Assembly (NCBI GenBank): GCA_028687035.1
Contig: JAQUAX010000014.1
Span: 29,831 to 93,830, forward strand
Source of the DNA: Dechloromonas sp.
GTDB lineage: Bacteria > Pseudomonadota > Gammaproteobacteria > Burkholderiales > Rhodocyclaceae
Length of the DNA: 64,000 nt
Direction: 5' to 3'
Shown here: one piece after another, positions 30,373-40,805 of the stretch
Position numbering within the stretch: position 1 is the stretch's first letter
Layout: each line of letters begins with the position of its first letter
The notes under the pieces: model-generated
Database searches by the model: none
Seen by the model: the letters and a program-made list of their open reading frames with translations, nothing else
What the model was told of the DNA's origin: nothing
Translations under genes and position numbers: made by a program

Positions 30373-30449
30373 AACGCCGGCGGTTCCAGAAAGGATGGTA
30401 GTCAGGCGCTCTTTGAAATATTGGCCCAATCGCACGGCATAGCTCCTTT

Positions 30450-30457
30450 GCTCTAAC
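30450..30457 (-). repeat. upstream cassette boundary (GTTAGAGC)
   Basis: On the minus strand the cassette begins at G^TTAGAGC and is followed by AAAGGAG, the ribosome site of the first cassette gene. TTAGAGC is exactly complementary to the R'' GCTCTAAC of the attC at 28607, as expected of a cassette that once was a circle; this is the best evidence that the two sites belong together. Confidence 0.65.
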
Positions 30458-30711
30458 TAATGGTGGACGACAAAACTGTCCAATATTCCGGCGCCTGTCC
30501 AATAAGCTGGAACACAGGACAAGCCGCAATCCTTACCTGCTGGGCGTTTTCAGGGAATAAGCATTTATGCAGCATGTGGGCAAGAGACTGAAACCGGACG
30601 GCTTGCCATTGTACTAATGACATTCATGCAATGGACATCTTGTTGAGCGTCTGCTTTGCAGGAATTTTCTGAACGGCGGGAGTTGGCCATCCCCCGCGAT
30701 TTCCCAAGACG
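30458..30711. other. non-coding stretch between cassette and katG terminator
   Basis: About 250 bases, lower in GC. Two direct copies of TGTCCAATA lie 19 bases apart (30477-30485 and 30496-30504), just upstream of the cassette edge. They could be the remnant of an attI, of another insertion element or nothing. No integrase gene and no other ORF with coding character is seen. Confidence 0.35.
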
Positions 30712-30738
30712 AAAAAATACCGGGGAGTCCCCCGGCAT
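30712..30738 (-). terminator. rho-independent terminator after katG
   Basis: On the minus strand ATGCCGGGG-GACT-CCCCGGTATTTTTT: a strong six-pair GC core stem and a six-T tail, about 48 bases after the katG stop. Confidence 0.88.
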
Positions 30739-30785
30739 CGTGTTGAGCTGCCGCCGGCCGCAGCCGGCGGATTGCCTTGAACGCC

Positions 30786-33086
<2,301 letters not shown>

Positions 33087-33292
33087 CTATCGATCGGTCG
33101 GGACCTTTCGCTGCTTCGTCGATGAGGCTGGCTGGCGTCTGGCTGGCTGGCCGAATGGAAGGCCGCAGGAATCCCGCGGCCCCCGGCAATCTAGCACGGG
33201 CCGGCAGAGGATGTCCGGGCGAAATGACAGATATGAATTCCGCTTGATCCGGATCAGGCGGAGGGCCCGCGCGGCGGCGGGCGGCGGGGGCT

Positions 33293-34984
33293 TCAGCCTT
33301 CCAGGTACTCGACCATCAGCTGCGGCGTTTCGACGCCCATGTACTCGTTGATCGACAGCCGGTACGCGGCGCGGGTGCGGGCGCCGGGCTGCACGCTGAA
33401 ATTGAACTGGATCGCCTCGATCCGCGTATTGCCCTTCTTCAGGCGCAGCTTCAGGTGCTTTTCCTTCAGCACGCGCTGCTGCTCGACGTCGAACTCGTCG
33501 AGGAAGAGCGGCGCCGGGAAGCCCTGGCCCCAGATTTCGTTTTCGAGCAGGCGGGCGGTTTCCAGGCTGATGTAGCCGCCCTCCAGTCCGCCGTCGGTTT
33601 CCAGCGTCCGGGTCAGGTCGGCCGGCGCCAGCAGTTCGCCGGCGACGTCGGCGAAGAGGTCGCGGAAGGTCGCGAAATCCTCGGCGCGCAGCGTCGCGCC
33701 GGCCGCCATCGCGTGGCCGCCGAAGCGCACCAGCAGGCCGGGGGCGCGCTTGGCGACGAGGTCGAGCGCATCGCGCAGGTGCAGGCCGGGAATCGAGCGG
33801 CCCGAGCCCTTGATGATGCCGCCTTCGCCGGGCGCAAACGCGAACACCGGGCGGTGCAGGCGTTCCTTGATGCGCGACGCCAGGATGCCGACGACGCCCT
33901 CGTGCCAGCTGTCGTCGAACAGTGCGATGCCGGGCGACGCGTCGTCGACGTCGGCGGCTTCGAGCAGCAGCAGCGCCTGTTCCTGCATGTCGGACTCGAT
34001 CTCGCGCCGCTCGCGGTTCAGCGCGTCCATCTGCTGCGCGATGTTCAGCGCGCGTGCCGGGTCGTCGGTGATCAGGCATTCGATGCCCAGGCGCATGTCG
34101 GCCAGCCGGCCGGCGGCATTCAGGCGCGGGCCGACGAAGAAGCCGAGGTCCATCGCCGTCGCCTTGCGCGGGTCGCGCCCGGCCGCCTTGAACAGCGCCG
34201 CGACGCCCGGCTGCAGGCGGCCGGCGCGCATGCGCTTCAGGCCCTGGCTGACCAGGATGCGGTTGTTGCGGTCGAGTTTGACCACGTCGGCGACGGTGCC
34301 CAGCGCGACGAGGTCGAGCAGGTCGGCGAAGTTGGGCTCCGGATGCTCGGCGAAGAAACCGCGCTCGCGCAGCTCGGCGCGCAGCGCCAGCATCACGTAG
34401 AACATCACGCCGACGCCGGCGATGCACTTGGACGGGAAGTCGCAGCCCGGCTGGTTCGGATTGACGATGCAGTCGGCCTCGGGCAGCCCGTCGCCCGGCA
34501 GGTGGTGGTCGGTGATCAGCGTCGCGATGCCGAGTTCGTGCGCGCGGGCGACGCCCTCGAAGCTGGCGATGCCGTTGTCGACGGTGATGATCAGGTCCGG
34601 CGACTGCTGCGCGGCGAGATCGACGATGCCGACCGACAGCCCGTAGCCGAACTTGAAACGGTCCGGGACCAGGAAATCGACGTCGGCGCCGAGCGTTTTC
34701 AGCGCGCGCATGCCGACCGCCGTCGCGCTGGCGCCGTCGCAGTCGTAGTCGCCGACGATCAGCATCTTCGCGCCGGCCTCGATGGCATCGGCCAGCATCT
34801 GCGCGGCGTCGGCCGCGTGGGTCAGGCTGGCCGGCGGCAGCAGCGATTTCAGTTCGTAGTCGAGTTCGGCGCGGTCGGTGACGCCGCGCGACGCGTAGAG
34901 GCGGGCGAGCAGCGGGTGCAGGCCCTGCTGTTCCAGTTGCCAGGCGGCGCGGGCCGGAACGGCGCGGGTGACGATGCGGGTCAA
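33293..34984 (-). CDS. recJ: single-stranded-DNA exonuclease RecJ
   Basis: 563 residues, 5'-3' exonuclease for repair and recombination. DHH-family motifs are visible: 'LIVGDYDCDGASAT' (motif I), 'DLIITVDNGI' (II), 'ITDHHLPGD' (DHH, III), 'LVALGTVADVV', and the DHHA1 'VRFGGHAMAAGATL'. The likely start is TTG at 34984, which overlaps the upstream stop as TTGA and gives 'MTRIVTRAVPARAAWQLEQQ', the normal RecJ start; no ATG or GTG is available near it. Coupled to the rpfE-like gene. Confidence 0.95.
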   Translation of the reverse strand: MTRIVTRAVPARAAWQLEQQGLHPLLARLYASRGVTDRAELDYELKSLLPPASLTHAADAAQMLADAIEAGAKMLIVGDYDCDGASATAVGMRALKTLGADVDFLVPDRFKFGYGLSVGIVDLAAQQSPDLIITVDNGIASFEGVARAHELGIATLITDHHLPGDGLPEADCIVNPNQPGCDFPSKCIAGVGVMFYVMLALRAELRERGFFAEHPEPNFADLLDLVALGTVADVVKLDRNNRILVSQGLKRMRAGRLQPGVAALFKAAGRDPRKATAMDLGFFVGPRLNAAGRLADMRLGIECLITDDPARALNIAQQMDALNRERREIESDMQEQALLLLEAADVDDASPGIALFDDSWHEGVVGILASRIKERLHRPVFAFAPGEGGIIKGSGRSIPGLHLRDALDLVAKRAPGLLVRFGGHAMAAGATLRAEDFATFRDLFADVAGELLAPADLTRTLETDGGLEGGYISLETARLLENEIWGQGFPAPLFLDEFDVEQQRVLKEKHLKLRLKKGNTRIEAIQFNFSVQPGARTRAAYRLSINEYMGVETPQLMVEYLEG

Positions 34985-36012
34985 GGCGTGTTTCCTTCGG
35001 CGAGTTCGCGGGCCCGGTCGGCCAGCGGCCGGCCCTTCTTCCAGAATTTCCAGCGTTCGCCGGCCTCGACGGTGCACGACAGCGTGCCGTAGATGGTCGG
35101 TGCGATCAGCGTGACGCCGTCGACGCCGCGGCCGAGTGCGCGGCGCAGCGGCGCGAACCAGTCGCGGTCCAGCTGCAGCATGGCTTCCCGCCAGGCGGCG
35201 CCGTCCTCGTACAGCACCGGCGGCAGCAGCGAATCGAGCACGACCAGCGGTGCCGGGCCGGCGTCGCCGGCGAGCAGGTCGGCCAGCGTCGCCGGCACCG
35301 GGCGGGCCGGGATGCCGGCCGCCAGCGCCAGGCCGCGGGCCAGCGGATCGTCGGCGCAGACCGCGCTGTGGCGGGCCCGGGGCGCCGGCAGCTCGCCGCC
35401 ACCCCACAGCCACAGCGAATTGACCGCCGGCAGGCCGGCCGCCTGGCGCCGCGCATTGACCGGATGGACGTGCAGGAACATCTGGATTTCGTTGAGCCAG
35501 CGGCGCAGCGGCGACGCCTTGCCGTCCAGCTCGCTGTTCATCCGGCGGCCGGCGACCGCGGAAATCGGCTCGGCGACGTGGTCGACCGCGGCATGCAGGC
35601 GCAGGTACCAGCGCTTCGCGGTGGACGCGTGGAACTGGCCCAATTCGGCGAATTCGGCATTCAGCGCGGCGACCAGCGCCTGGGCGTCGGAGTCGTCGAG
35701 GTCGAAGGCGCCGGCATCGGCCAGCACGATGCGTTCGTGGTGGAAGCGCAGGTGCACCGGGTCGGCGCACAGCCAGTGACCGTCGCGCGCGATGCCGCCG
35801 TCGGCCTCGCCGAGCAGGCGCAGCGCGCCGAAGGCGTGCCGGGTCAGCCCGCCGGCTTCGAGCAGCGCCGCCTCGTAACCCTGCCGCGCGCCGCGCGCCG
35901 GTTCGGCATGCGCCAGCAGCCAGTCCAGCCCGGGCGTCGCCAGCTTCCCGAGGGTCAATTCGTCGCCCGGTTCGGGCCAGATCAGTTCGGGAATCAGCAG
36001 GACAGGGCGCAC
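34981..36012 (-). CDS. RpfE-type phosphoglycerate-mutase-like protein
   Basis: 343 residues starting at GTG 36012 (MRPVLLIPELIWPEPGDELTLGKLATPGLDWLLAHAEP). Blocks such as 'LCADPVHLRFHHERIVLAD', 'RRWLNEIQMFLHVHPVNARRQAAGLPAVNSLWLWGGG' and the close 'WKFWKKGRPLADR' match proteins annotated as regulatory protein RpfE type or phosphoglycerate-mutase-like in betaproteobacteria. In Xanthomonas rpfE also lies beside recJ in the rpf cluster; no rpfC/F/G is seen here. It overlaps recJ (TTGA). Enzyme activity and function unknown. Confidence 0.75.
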   Translation of the reverse strand: MRPVLLIPELIWPEPGDELTLGKLATPGLDWLLAHAEPARGARQGYEAALLEAGGLTRHAFGALRLLGEADGGIARDGHWLCADPVHLRFHHERIVLADAGAFDLDDSDAQALVAALNAEFAELGQFHASTAKRWYLRLHAAVDHVAEPISAVAGRRMNSELDGKASPLRRWLNEIQMFLHVHPVNARRQAAGLPAVNSLWLWGGGELPAPRARHSAVCADDPLARGLALAAGIPARPVPATLADLLAGDAGPAPLVVLDSLLPPVLYEDGAAWREAMLQLDRDWFAPLRRALGRGVDGVTLIAPTIYGTLSCTVEAGERWKFWKKGRPLADRARELAEGNTP

Positions 36013-36117
36013 GGGCGATACGGGACGAAGGGGGGCGGAGAGTTTATCACCAGACGGGGGCGCTGCCGGGGGCGGCCGTCGAGCGCGGCGTCGTCGATCC
36101 CCTGACGCCTTACCCGC

Positions 36118-36144
36118 TTGACCCGACGACTGTAGTAGGGTTGA
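36118..36144. promoter_or_regulatory. inverted repeat, candidate MerR-family operator
   Basis: TTGACCC, 13 bases, GGGTTGA: a 7-13-7 imperfect inverted repeat 34 bases before the start of a two-gene operon whose second gene is a MerR-family regulator. It may be where that regulator binds its own promoter. No standard 19-base-spaced MerR promoter could be lined up, so this is tentative. Confidence 0.35.
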
Positions 36145-36177
36145 TCCTTGCCGCTCCCAATTTTCACGGAGCCCATC

Positions 36178-36591
36178 ATGAGCGACCCCAAGTCGATGTC
36201 CGACGAGCGATTTCTTGCCGCCTTTCTCGATGCCAGCATGCCGCCGGCCGGTTTCGATCACCTCGGCCATCTGCGTGCTGCGTGGCTGCTGCTGCAGCGG
36301 CGCCCGCTGGAAGCGGCGGTGATCGACACCTGCGAGGCGATCGATCGACTGGCGAATCGCCTGGGCGTGCCCGGGAAGTACCACCGGACCCTGTCCGAAG
36401 CCCTGGTCCGCCTGATGGCGGACGGAGGCGCGGGAGATCCGGCACTCGCCTGGCCGGATTTCCTGGCCGCCAATGCCGGGCTGGTGGACGATGCGCGGGG
36501 CGTCCTGGCGACGCACTATTCCGACGAGGTGCTGAACTCGCCGGCCGCAAGGCAAGGTTTTGTCCCGCCCGACCGTCTGCCGCTGCCATGA
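36178..36591 (+). CDS. conserved hypothetical protein with HxxxH motif
   Basis: 137 residues. Conserved-looking blocks 'AGFDHLGHLRAAWLLLQRRPL' and 'LGVPGKYHRTLSEALVR' belong to a small proteobacterial family of unknown function (the 'F-x-H-x-x-H-x-x-x-A-W ... KYH' pattern). The two His residues and KYH could form a metal or catalytic site; this is inference. The stop overlaps the MerR gene start (ATGA). Start at ATG 36178; an earlier ATG at 36148 is less good because the ribosome site is weaker. Confidence 0.75.
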   Translation: MSDPKSMSDERFLAAFLDASMPPAGFDHLGHLRAAWLLLQRRPLEAAVIDTCEAIDRLANRLGVPGKYHRTLSEALVRLMADGGAGDPALAWPDFLAANAGLVDDARGVLATHYSDEVLNSPAARQGFVPPDRLPLP

Positions 36592-37169
36592 ACCCCCGCT
36601 CCCCGACGACCCGCTTGACGCTCGGCAAGCTTGCCCGGCGCGTCGGTCTGGCGCGCTCGTCCGTGCTGCATTACGAATCGCTCGGATTGCTCGCGCCGGC
36701 CGGACGCAGCGCGGCCGGCTATCGCCTCTACGGCGAGGCCGAGCTGGAAAAATTGCGCCATATCCGGCGTTTGCGCGACGCCGGGCTGGCGCTGAGCGAC
36801 ATCGGCGCTTTGCTGGCGCCTCACGCCTCGTCCGCCCCGGGGGCCCGGCTGGCGCCGGCCGAGCTGCTGGAGCAGCGCCTGTCCGGGCTGTGCCGCGAGG
36901 TCGAGCGCATCCGCGAACAGCAGCGCCTGCTGGCGCGGCTGCTCGCGCTTCCCGGTTTTCGGGAGGGCAGGATGTATGGCGACAAGGCGGCATGGGTGGC
37001 GCTGTTGCGCAGTGCGGGATTCGACGAGGCCGCGATGCGGCTGTGGCATCTCGAATTCGAACGCGAAGATCCGGACGGTCATGCGGCCTTCCTCGAATCG
37101 CTGGGTCTGGCGCCGGGCGAGGTCGAGGAAATCCGCCGCGGGGCGCGCGCCGGCGATGCCGGCGACTGA
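36588..37169 (+). CDS. MerR-family transcriptional regulator
   Basis: 193 residues. N-terminal winged helix-turn-helix 'TLGKLARRVGLARSSVLHYESLGLLAPAGRSAAGYRLYGEAELEKLRHIRRLRDAGLALSDI', a helical dimer segment to about 120, and a C-terminal part 'AWVALLRSAGFDEAAMRLWHLEFEREDPDGHAAFLESLGL' that resembles a small effector-binding domain rather than a metal-binding Cys loop. So not a metal sensor of CueR/ZntR kind. Coupled to the hypothetical gene before it, which may be its main target or partner. Confidence 0.85.
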   Translation: MNPRSPTTRLTLGKLARRVGLARSSVLHYESLGLLAPAGRSAAGYRLYGEAELEKLRHIRRLRDAGLALSDIGALLAPHASSAPGARLAPAELLEQRLSGLCREVERIREQQRLLARLLALPGFREGRMYGDKAAWVALLRSAGFDEAAMRLWHLEFEREDPDGHAAFLESLGLAPGEVEEIRRGARAGDAGD

Positions 37170-37257
37170 AGCGGCGGCAGCATTCCCGCGCCGCTTCCGG
37201 TGCGCGCCCGCCCCGACATGACCGATAATCCGCCTTCGCCTCACTCGGAATCCTTCC

Positions 37258-37662
37258 ATGTTCGACAACCTGGTCAGCTTCTTCTTCCACTGGGCCGTCA
37301 CGGCGCTGTCCCTGTGGGCGGCCAGTCACGTGTTCCGCGGCATCCGCTTCGCCGGTACCTCGTCGCTGATCGTGTCGGCGCTGCTGCTCGGTTTCGCCAA
37401 CGCGCTGCTGCGGCCGCTGCTGGTCGTGCTGACCTTTCCGCTGACGCTGTTGTCGCTGGGTTTCTTCCTGCTCGTGATCAATGCGCTGATCCTGCTGCTG
37501 GTCGCCCGGCTGGTCGAGGGTTTCCGGATCGACGGTTTCTGGACGGCCTTCTTCGCCAGCCTGTTCATCTCGCTGCTCGGCCTGCTGCTCGGCGCGCTGG
37601 CGCCGGATGCCGGGCTGACCGTCTATCGCCTGCCGTCGGCCGGCCAGACGATCGCGATGTAG
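37258..37662 (+). CDS. four-helix membrane protein, phage holin superfamily IV-like
   Basis: 134 residues, four hydrophobic helices separated by short loops ('FFFHWAVTALSLWAASHVF', 'LIVSALLLGFANALLRPLLVVLTFPLTLLSLGFFLLVINALILLLVARLVEGF', 'FASLFISLLGLLLGAL'). The 'ANALLRPLLxxLTxPLxxLSLGLFxLVINALxxxL' core is the hallmark of the family called 4-TMS phage holin, a widespread bacterial membrane protein of unknown role, usually not from a phage. Begins an apparent pair with the MFS gene 12 bases later. Confidence 0.85.
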   Translation: MFDNLVSFFFHWAVTALSLWAASHVFRGIRFAGTSSLIVSALLLGFANALLRPLLVVLTFPLTLLSLGFFLLVINALILLLVARLVEGFRIDGFWTAFFASLFISLLGLLLGALAPDAGLTVYRLPSAGQTIAM

Positions 37663-37674
37663 GCGGGCGCCCGC

Positions 37675-38886
37675 ATGTCCGTCGCGCTGCCGCCCCGCAC
37701 CGAACGCTTTTTCCTGCTGACGCTGGCCGGCATCCAGTTCGGCCACGTGCTCGATTTCATGATCATGATGCCGCTCGGGCCGATCCTGATGGCGGCCTTC
37801 GGCATCGGCACGCACGAGTTCGGGCTGCTGGTCGCGTCCTACAGTTTCAGCGCGGCGATTTCCGGCGTGCTGGCGGCGACCTTCGTCGACCGCTTCGAGC
37901 GCAAGCGCCTGCTGCTGACGGCCTTCGGACTGTTCGCGCTGGCGACGCTGGCCTGCGGCCTGGCGCCGGGATATTCGACGCTGCTGGTGGCGCGCGGCCT
38001 GGCTGGGGTGTTCGGCGGCATCATGGGCGCGCTGGTCCAGACGATGATCGGCGACGCGATTCCCTTTTCGCACCGGGCGCGGGCGAGCGGCATCATTTCC
38101 GGCGCCTTCTCGATATCGACCATCGCCGGCGTGCCGCTGGCGCTGTGGCTGGCCAACCTCCTCGGCTGGCGCGCGCCTTTCATGCTGATCGCCGCGTTCA
38201 GCGTGCTCTTTCTCGCGGTCGGCCTGCGTTTCCTGCCCGAATTGCGCCACCACCTGAGCGGGGGCGAGCCGCGCCACCTGCTGGCCGACGCCTTCGCCAC
38301 GCTGGCCGACGCCAACCACCGGCGCGCGCTGCTGTTCTCGGCGCTGATCATCTTTTCCGGCTTCACGGTGATCCCGTACATCACCGTCTATGCGGTCAAT
38401 AACGTCGGCATCGCGCAGCACGACATCCCGCTGGTCTATCTCGTCGGCGGCGCGGCGACGCTGCTGTCGGCGCGGCGGATCGGCCACTGGGCGGACCGGT
38501 GCGGCAAGGTCGAGGTCTATCGCCGGCTGGCGCTGCTGGCGACGCTGCCGCTGCTGGTCATCACGCACGTCGGCGCGCTGCCGCTGTGGGCCTGGCTGAT
38601 CTGCACGACGGCGTTCTTCGTGCTGCTGTCCGGCCGGATGATTCCGGCGATGGCGGTCATCACGTCGGCGGCGGAACCCCGGCTGCGCGGCACCTTCATG
38701 TCGCTGAACGGCACCGTGCAGTCGCTGGCGATGGGCCTGGCGACGACGCTGGCCGGCTTCCTGACCGGGCTCGACGCCGACGGCCGCATCGTCGGCTACC
38801 CGCTGGTCGGCTACGTCGCGGTCGCCGCCAACCTGCTGGCGATCGCCTTCGCCGGGCGCATCGCGATGCACGGGCGGCACGCCTAG
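37675..38886 (+). CDS. MFS transporter
   Basis: 403 residues, about twelve membrane helices. Start 'MSVALPPRTERFFLLTLAGIQFGHVLDFMIMMPLGPIL', then helix 2-3 loop 'DRFERKRLLLTAFGLFAL' (MFS motif A-like), a mid-chain gap after 'RHHLSGGEPRHLLADAF', and the symmetric second half. Resembles drug/sugar-efflux type (AraJ/YdhP-like) major facilitators; the substrate cannot be inferred. Likely co-transcribed with the holin-like gene. Confidence 0.88.
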   Translation: MSVALPPRTERFFLLTLAGIQFGHVLDFMIMMPLGPILMAAFGIGTHEFGLLVASYSFSAAISGVLAATFVDRFERKRLLLTAFGLFALATLACGLAPGYSTLLVARGLAGVFGGIMGALVQTMIGDAIPFSHRARASGIISGAFSISTIAGVPLALWLANLLGWRAPFMLIAAFSVLFLAVGLRFLPELRHHLSGGEPRHLLADAFATLADANHRRALLFSALIIFSGFTVIPYITVYAVNNVGIAQHDIPLVYLVGGAATLLSARRIGHWADRCGKVEVYRRLALLATLPLLVITHVGALPLWAWLICTTAFFVLLSGRMIPAMAVITSAAEPRLRGTFMSLNGTVQSLAMGLATTLAGFLTGLDADGRIVGYPLVGYVAVAANLLAIAFAGRIAMHGRHA

Positions 38887-38922
38887 GTATCATTCACCGG
38901 TCATCGAATTCCAGGACTCCCC

Positions 38923-39687
38923 ATGAGCCGACCCGCCTACTGGATACTGCGCTGCGAACACCGCCTGCTGACCCTGGCCGGCCAGCCCGGCGGCGCGCTG
39001 TTTCCCTTGCTCTGCGCGGCCGACCTCGGGCATCCGGCGGAGGCCCTGCGGGTCGGCGAGTGGGGCGGCGTGCCGTGCCACGCGGTGGACGTCGCGCAAT
39101 TCCCGGAAATCGCCGGCGGCGAGCCGACGCCGCTGCGCGCGATCTTCGCGCAGGCCGGGCCGGAAGCCTTCGCCTTGGCCGGGCGGGCGACGCAGTTGCT
39201 CGACTGGCAGGCGACCCACCGTTTCTGCGGCCGCTGCGGCACGCCGACCGAGCGCCTGCCGGACGAGGCGGCGATGCGCTGCCCGGCCTGCGGCCTGCTC
39301 GCCTATCCGCGCATCGCGCCGGCCGTGATGGTGCTGGTGCGCGACGGCGAGCGGCTGCTGCTGGCGCGCAGCCCGCATTTCAAGCCGGGCGTCTACAGCG
39401 CGCTGGCCGGTTTCGTCGAGCCGGGCGAAACGCTGGAGCAATGCGCGGCGCGCGAAGTGCGCGAGGAGGTCGGGCTGGAAATCGCCAACCTGCGCTATTT
39501 CGCCAGCCAGCCCTGGCCTTTCCCGCATTCGCTGATGGTCGCCTTCTTCGCCGATTACGCCGGCGGCGACATCGTTCCCGACCCGTCGGAAATCGAGGCG
39601 GCGGGCTGGTTCACCGCGGATGCGCTGCCGCTGCTGCCCGACCCGGTCAGCATCTCGCGCCGGCTGATCGACGCCGCGCTGGGCTGA
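38923..39687 (+). CDS. nudC: NAD(H)/NAD-RNA pyrophosphatase NudC
   Basis: 254 residues. A zinc ribbon with four Cys ('RFCGRCGTPTERL' and 'MRCPACGLLAYPRIAPAV') precedes a Nudix box (pattern Gx5Ex7REUxEExGU) at 'GFVEPGETLEQCAAREVREEVGL'. The NADH-specific 'SQPWPFPHSLM' follows. NudC cleaves NADH and removes NAD caps from RNA in the cytoplasm. Own 36-base upstream gap after the MFS gene. Confidence 0.95.
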   Translation: MSRPAYWILRCEHRLLTLAGQPGGALFPLLCAADLGHPAEALRVGEWGGVPCHAVDVAQFPEIAGGEPTPLRAIFAQAGPEAFALAGRATQLLDWQATHRFCGRCGTPTERLPDEAAMRCPACGLLAYPRIAPAVMVLVRDGERLLLARSPHFKPGVYSALAGFVEPGETLEQCAAREVREEVGLEIANLRYFASQPWPFPHSLMVAFFADYAGGDIVPDPSEIEAAGWFTADALPLLPDPVSISRRLIDAALG

Positions 39688-39768
39688 GCGCCCGGCCCGG
39701 GCGGGCCCGGTGGAATTCGCGGTTGATGGGCGGTCGACCGCAGATGTTTCATTTTTTCCGATATTCCA

Positions 39769-39797
39769 TTGTGCTTGACGGCGCCGCGGTGTATCGT
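39769..39797 (+). promoter_or_regulatory. promoter candidate for the phospholipase operon
   Basis: TTGTGC (39769-39774), 17-base spacer, TATCGT (39792-39797), about 72 bases before the gene start. It lies in a locally AT-richer part of the gap; a moderate sigma-70 match. Confidence 0.45.
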
Positions 39798-39868
39798 CCG
39801 CGTCTTTCCCGGAACCTTCCCGCGAGGCCCGCCGTTGCGGGCGTTGCGCCTTCAGGAGAGCCGCCGCC

Positions 39869-40801
39869 ATGCCCGGCGCCTATGCCCACATCACGCTGGT
39901 CAACGAATTGCGGACGCCGGCCCGGCTCGACCGCCTGCCGGATTTTCCGGATGCGGCCAAGCGCGCCGTGATGCGCCATTTCAAGTTCTGCGAACTGGGG
40001 GCGGTCAGCCCGGACTATCCCTACCTGGCGCTGCTCGACGGCGGCGCCGCTGGCTGGGCCGACCGCATGCACTACGAGCGGACCGGCGAGATGATCGCGG
40101 CCGGCGCGCGCGAAGTCGCCGCGATGCTGCCCGGCGTCGAGCGCGACCGGGCGCTCGCCTGGCTGCTCGGCTACGCGGCGCACGTCGCGACCGACATGAC
40201 GCTGCACCCGGTCGTCGAACTGAAGGTCGGCCCCTACGCCGACAACCGGCGCGCCCACCGCGTCTGCGAACTGCACCAGGACGCCTACGTGTTCCAGCGC
40301 CTGAACCTCGGCCCGGTCGGCCTGGCCGAACATCTCGACGCCGGCATCTGGGCCTGCTGCGACGCGCCGGACAGCGGCCGCCTTGAGCCGGCGGTCGCCC
40401 ACCTGTGGCGGCGCATGCTGGCGACCGCGCACCCGGACGCCTACCGCGCCGCCGAGCCCGATCCGGACGGCTGGCACCGGGCCTTCCGGCGCGTGCTCGA
40501 CCGGATCGAGGAGGGCGCCTGCCTGATCCCGGCGGCCCGCCACCTGGCCGTCGATTGCGGCCTGACCTACCCGGACCCGGGCGAGATCGACCCGCAGTAC
40601 ATCGCCGCGCTGGCCGTTCCCGGCGGCGGCCGCCTGCATTACGACGCGATCTTCGACCAGGCGGTCGATATGGTCGGCCTGTTGTGGTCGGCCATCGCCC
40701 GCTCCGTGTTCGAGTCCGGCGGCGTGCGGCTGGCGGCGCTCGGCGACTGGAACCTCGATACCGGCCGGGACGCTGCCGGCGATTACGTGATGTGGAGCTG
40801 A
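39869..40801 (+). CDS. zinc-dependent phospholipase C-like protein
   Basis: 310 residues of the zinc-dependent phospholipase C family (PF00882-like). Motif-like parts: N-terminal 'MPGAYAHITLVNEL', 'KFCELGAVSPDYPYLALLD', 'MHYERTG' and 'WLLGYAAHVATDMTLHPVVE', with His and Asp residues suited to zinc ligands. No signal peptide visible, so probably intracellular or moonlighting; many such proteins have no tested substrate. First gene of a three-gene operon, with a four-base gap to the next. Confidence 0.8.
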   Translation: MPGAYAHITLVNELRTPARLDRLPDFPDAAKRAVMRHFKFCELGAVSPDYPYLALLDGGAAGWADRMHYERTGEMIAAGAREVAAMLPGVERDRALAWLLGYAAHVATDMTLHPVVELKVGPYADNRRAHRVCELHQDAYVFQRLNLGPVGLAEHLDAGIWACCDAPDSGRLEPAVAHLWRRMLATAHPDAYRAAEPDPDGWHRAFRRVLDRIEEGACLIPAARHLAVDCGLTYPDPGEIDPQYIAALAVPGGGRLHYDAIFDQAVDMVGLLWSAIARSVFESGGVRLAALGDWNLDTGRDAAGDYVMWS

Positions 40802-40805
40802 TCCG

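Larger units (their letters stand above)
28974..30435 (-). pseudogene. cassette membrane-protein gene interrupted by the IS element
   Basis: If the IS and one CTAG copy are removed, a single frame runs from the GTG at 30435 (21 codons to 30373) into CTA at 29192 and on to the stop at 28974, giving 93 residues: MRLGQYFKERLTTILSGTAG followed by VLGIAIGLGVFLLQ and so on. The start has an excellent ribosome site (AAAGGAG at 30449-30443, seven bases before GTG). The protein would have about three hydrophobic helices. The present frame begins within the IS (MTMALFSQ...), so any product has a foreign N terminus; I count it as broken. Confidence 0.75.

Noticed and set aside
30477..30504. attI site with integrase-binding repeats (TGTCCAATA twice)
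   Set aside because: No integrase gene nearby, and the repeats do not match a known attI; kept only as a note in the non-coding entry.
37258..37662. Prophage remnant because of the holin-like name
   Set aside because: The family is common in bacterial chromosomes and no other phage gene lies nearby.
34981..38880. 1300-codon minus frame extending the rpfE-like gene upstream
   Set aside because: The extension is a shadow of the MFS, holin-like, MerR and hypothetical genes on the plus strand; the true start is the GTG at 36012.
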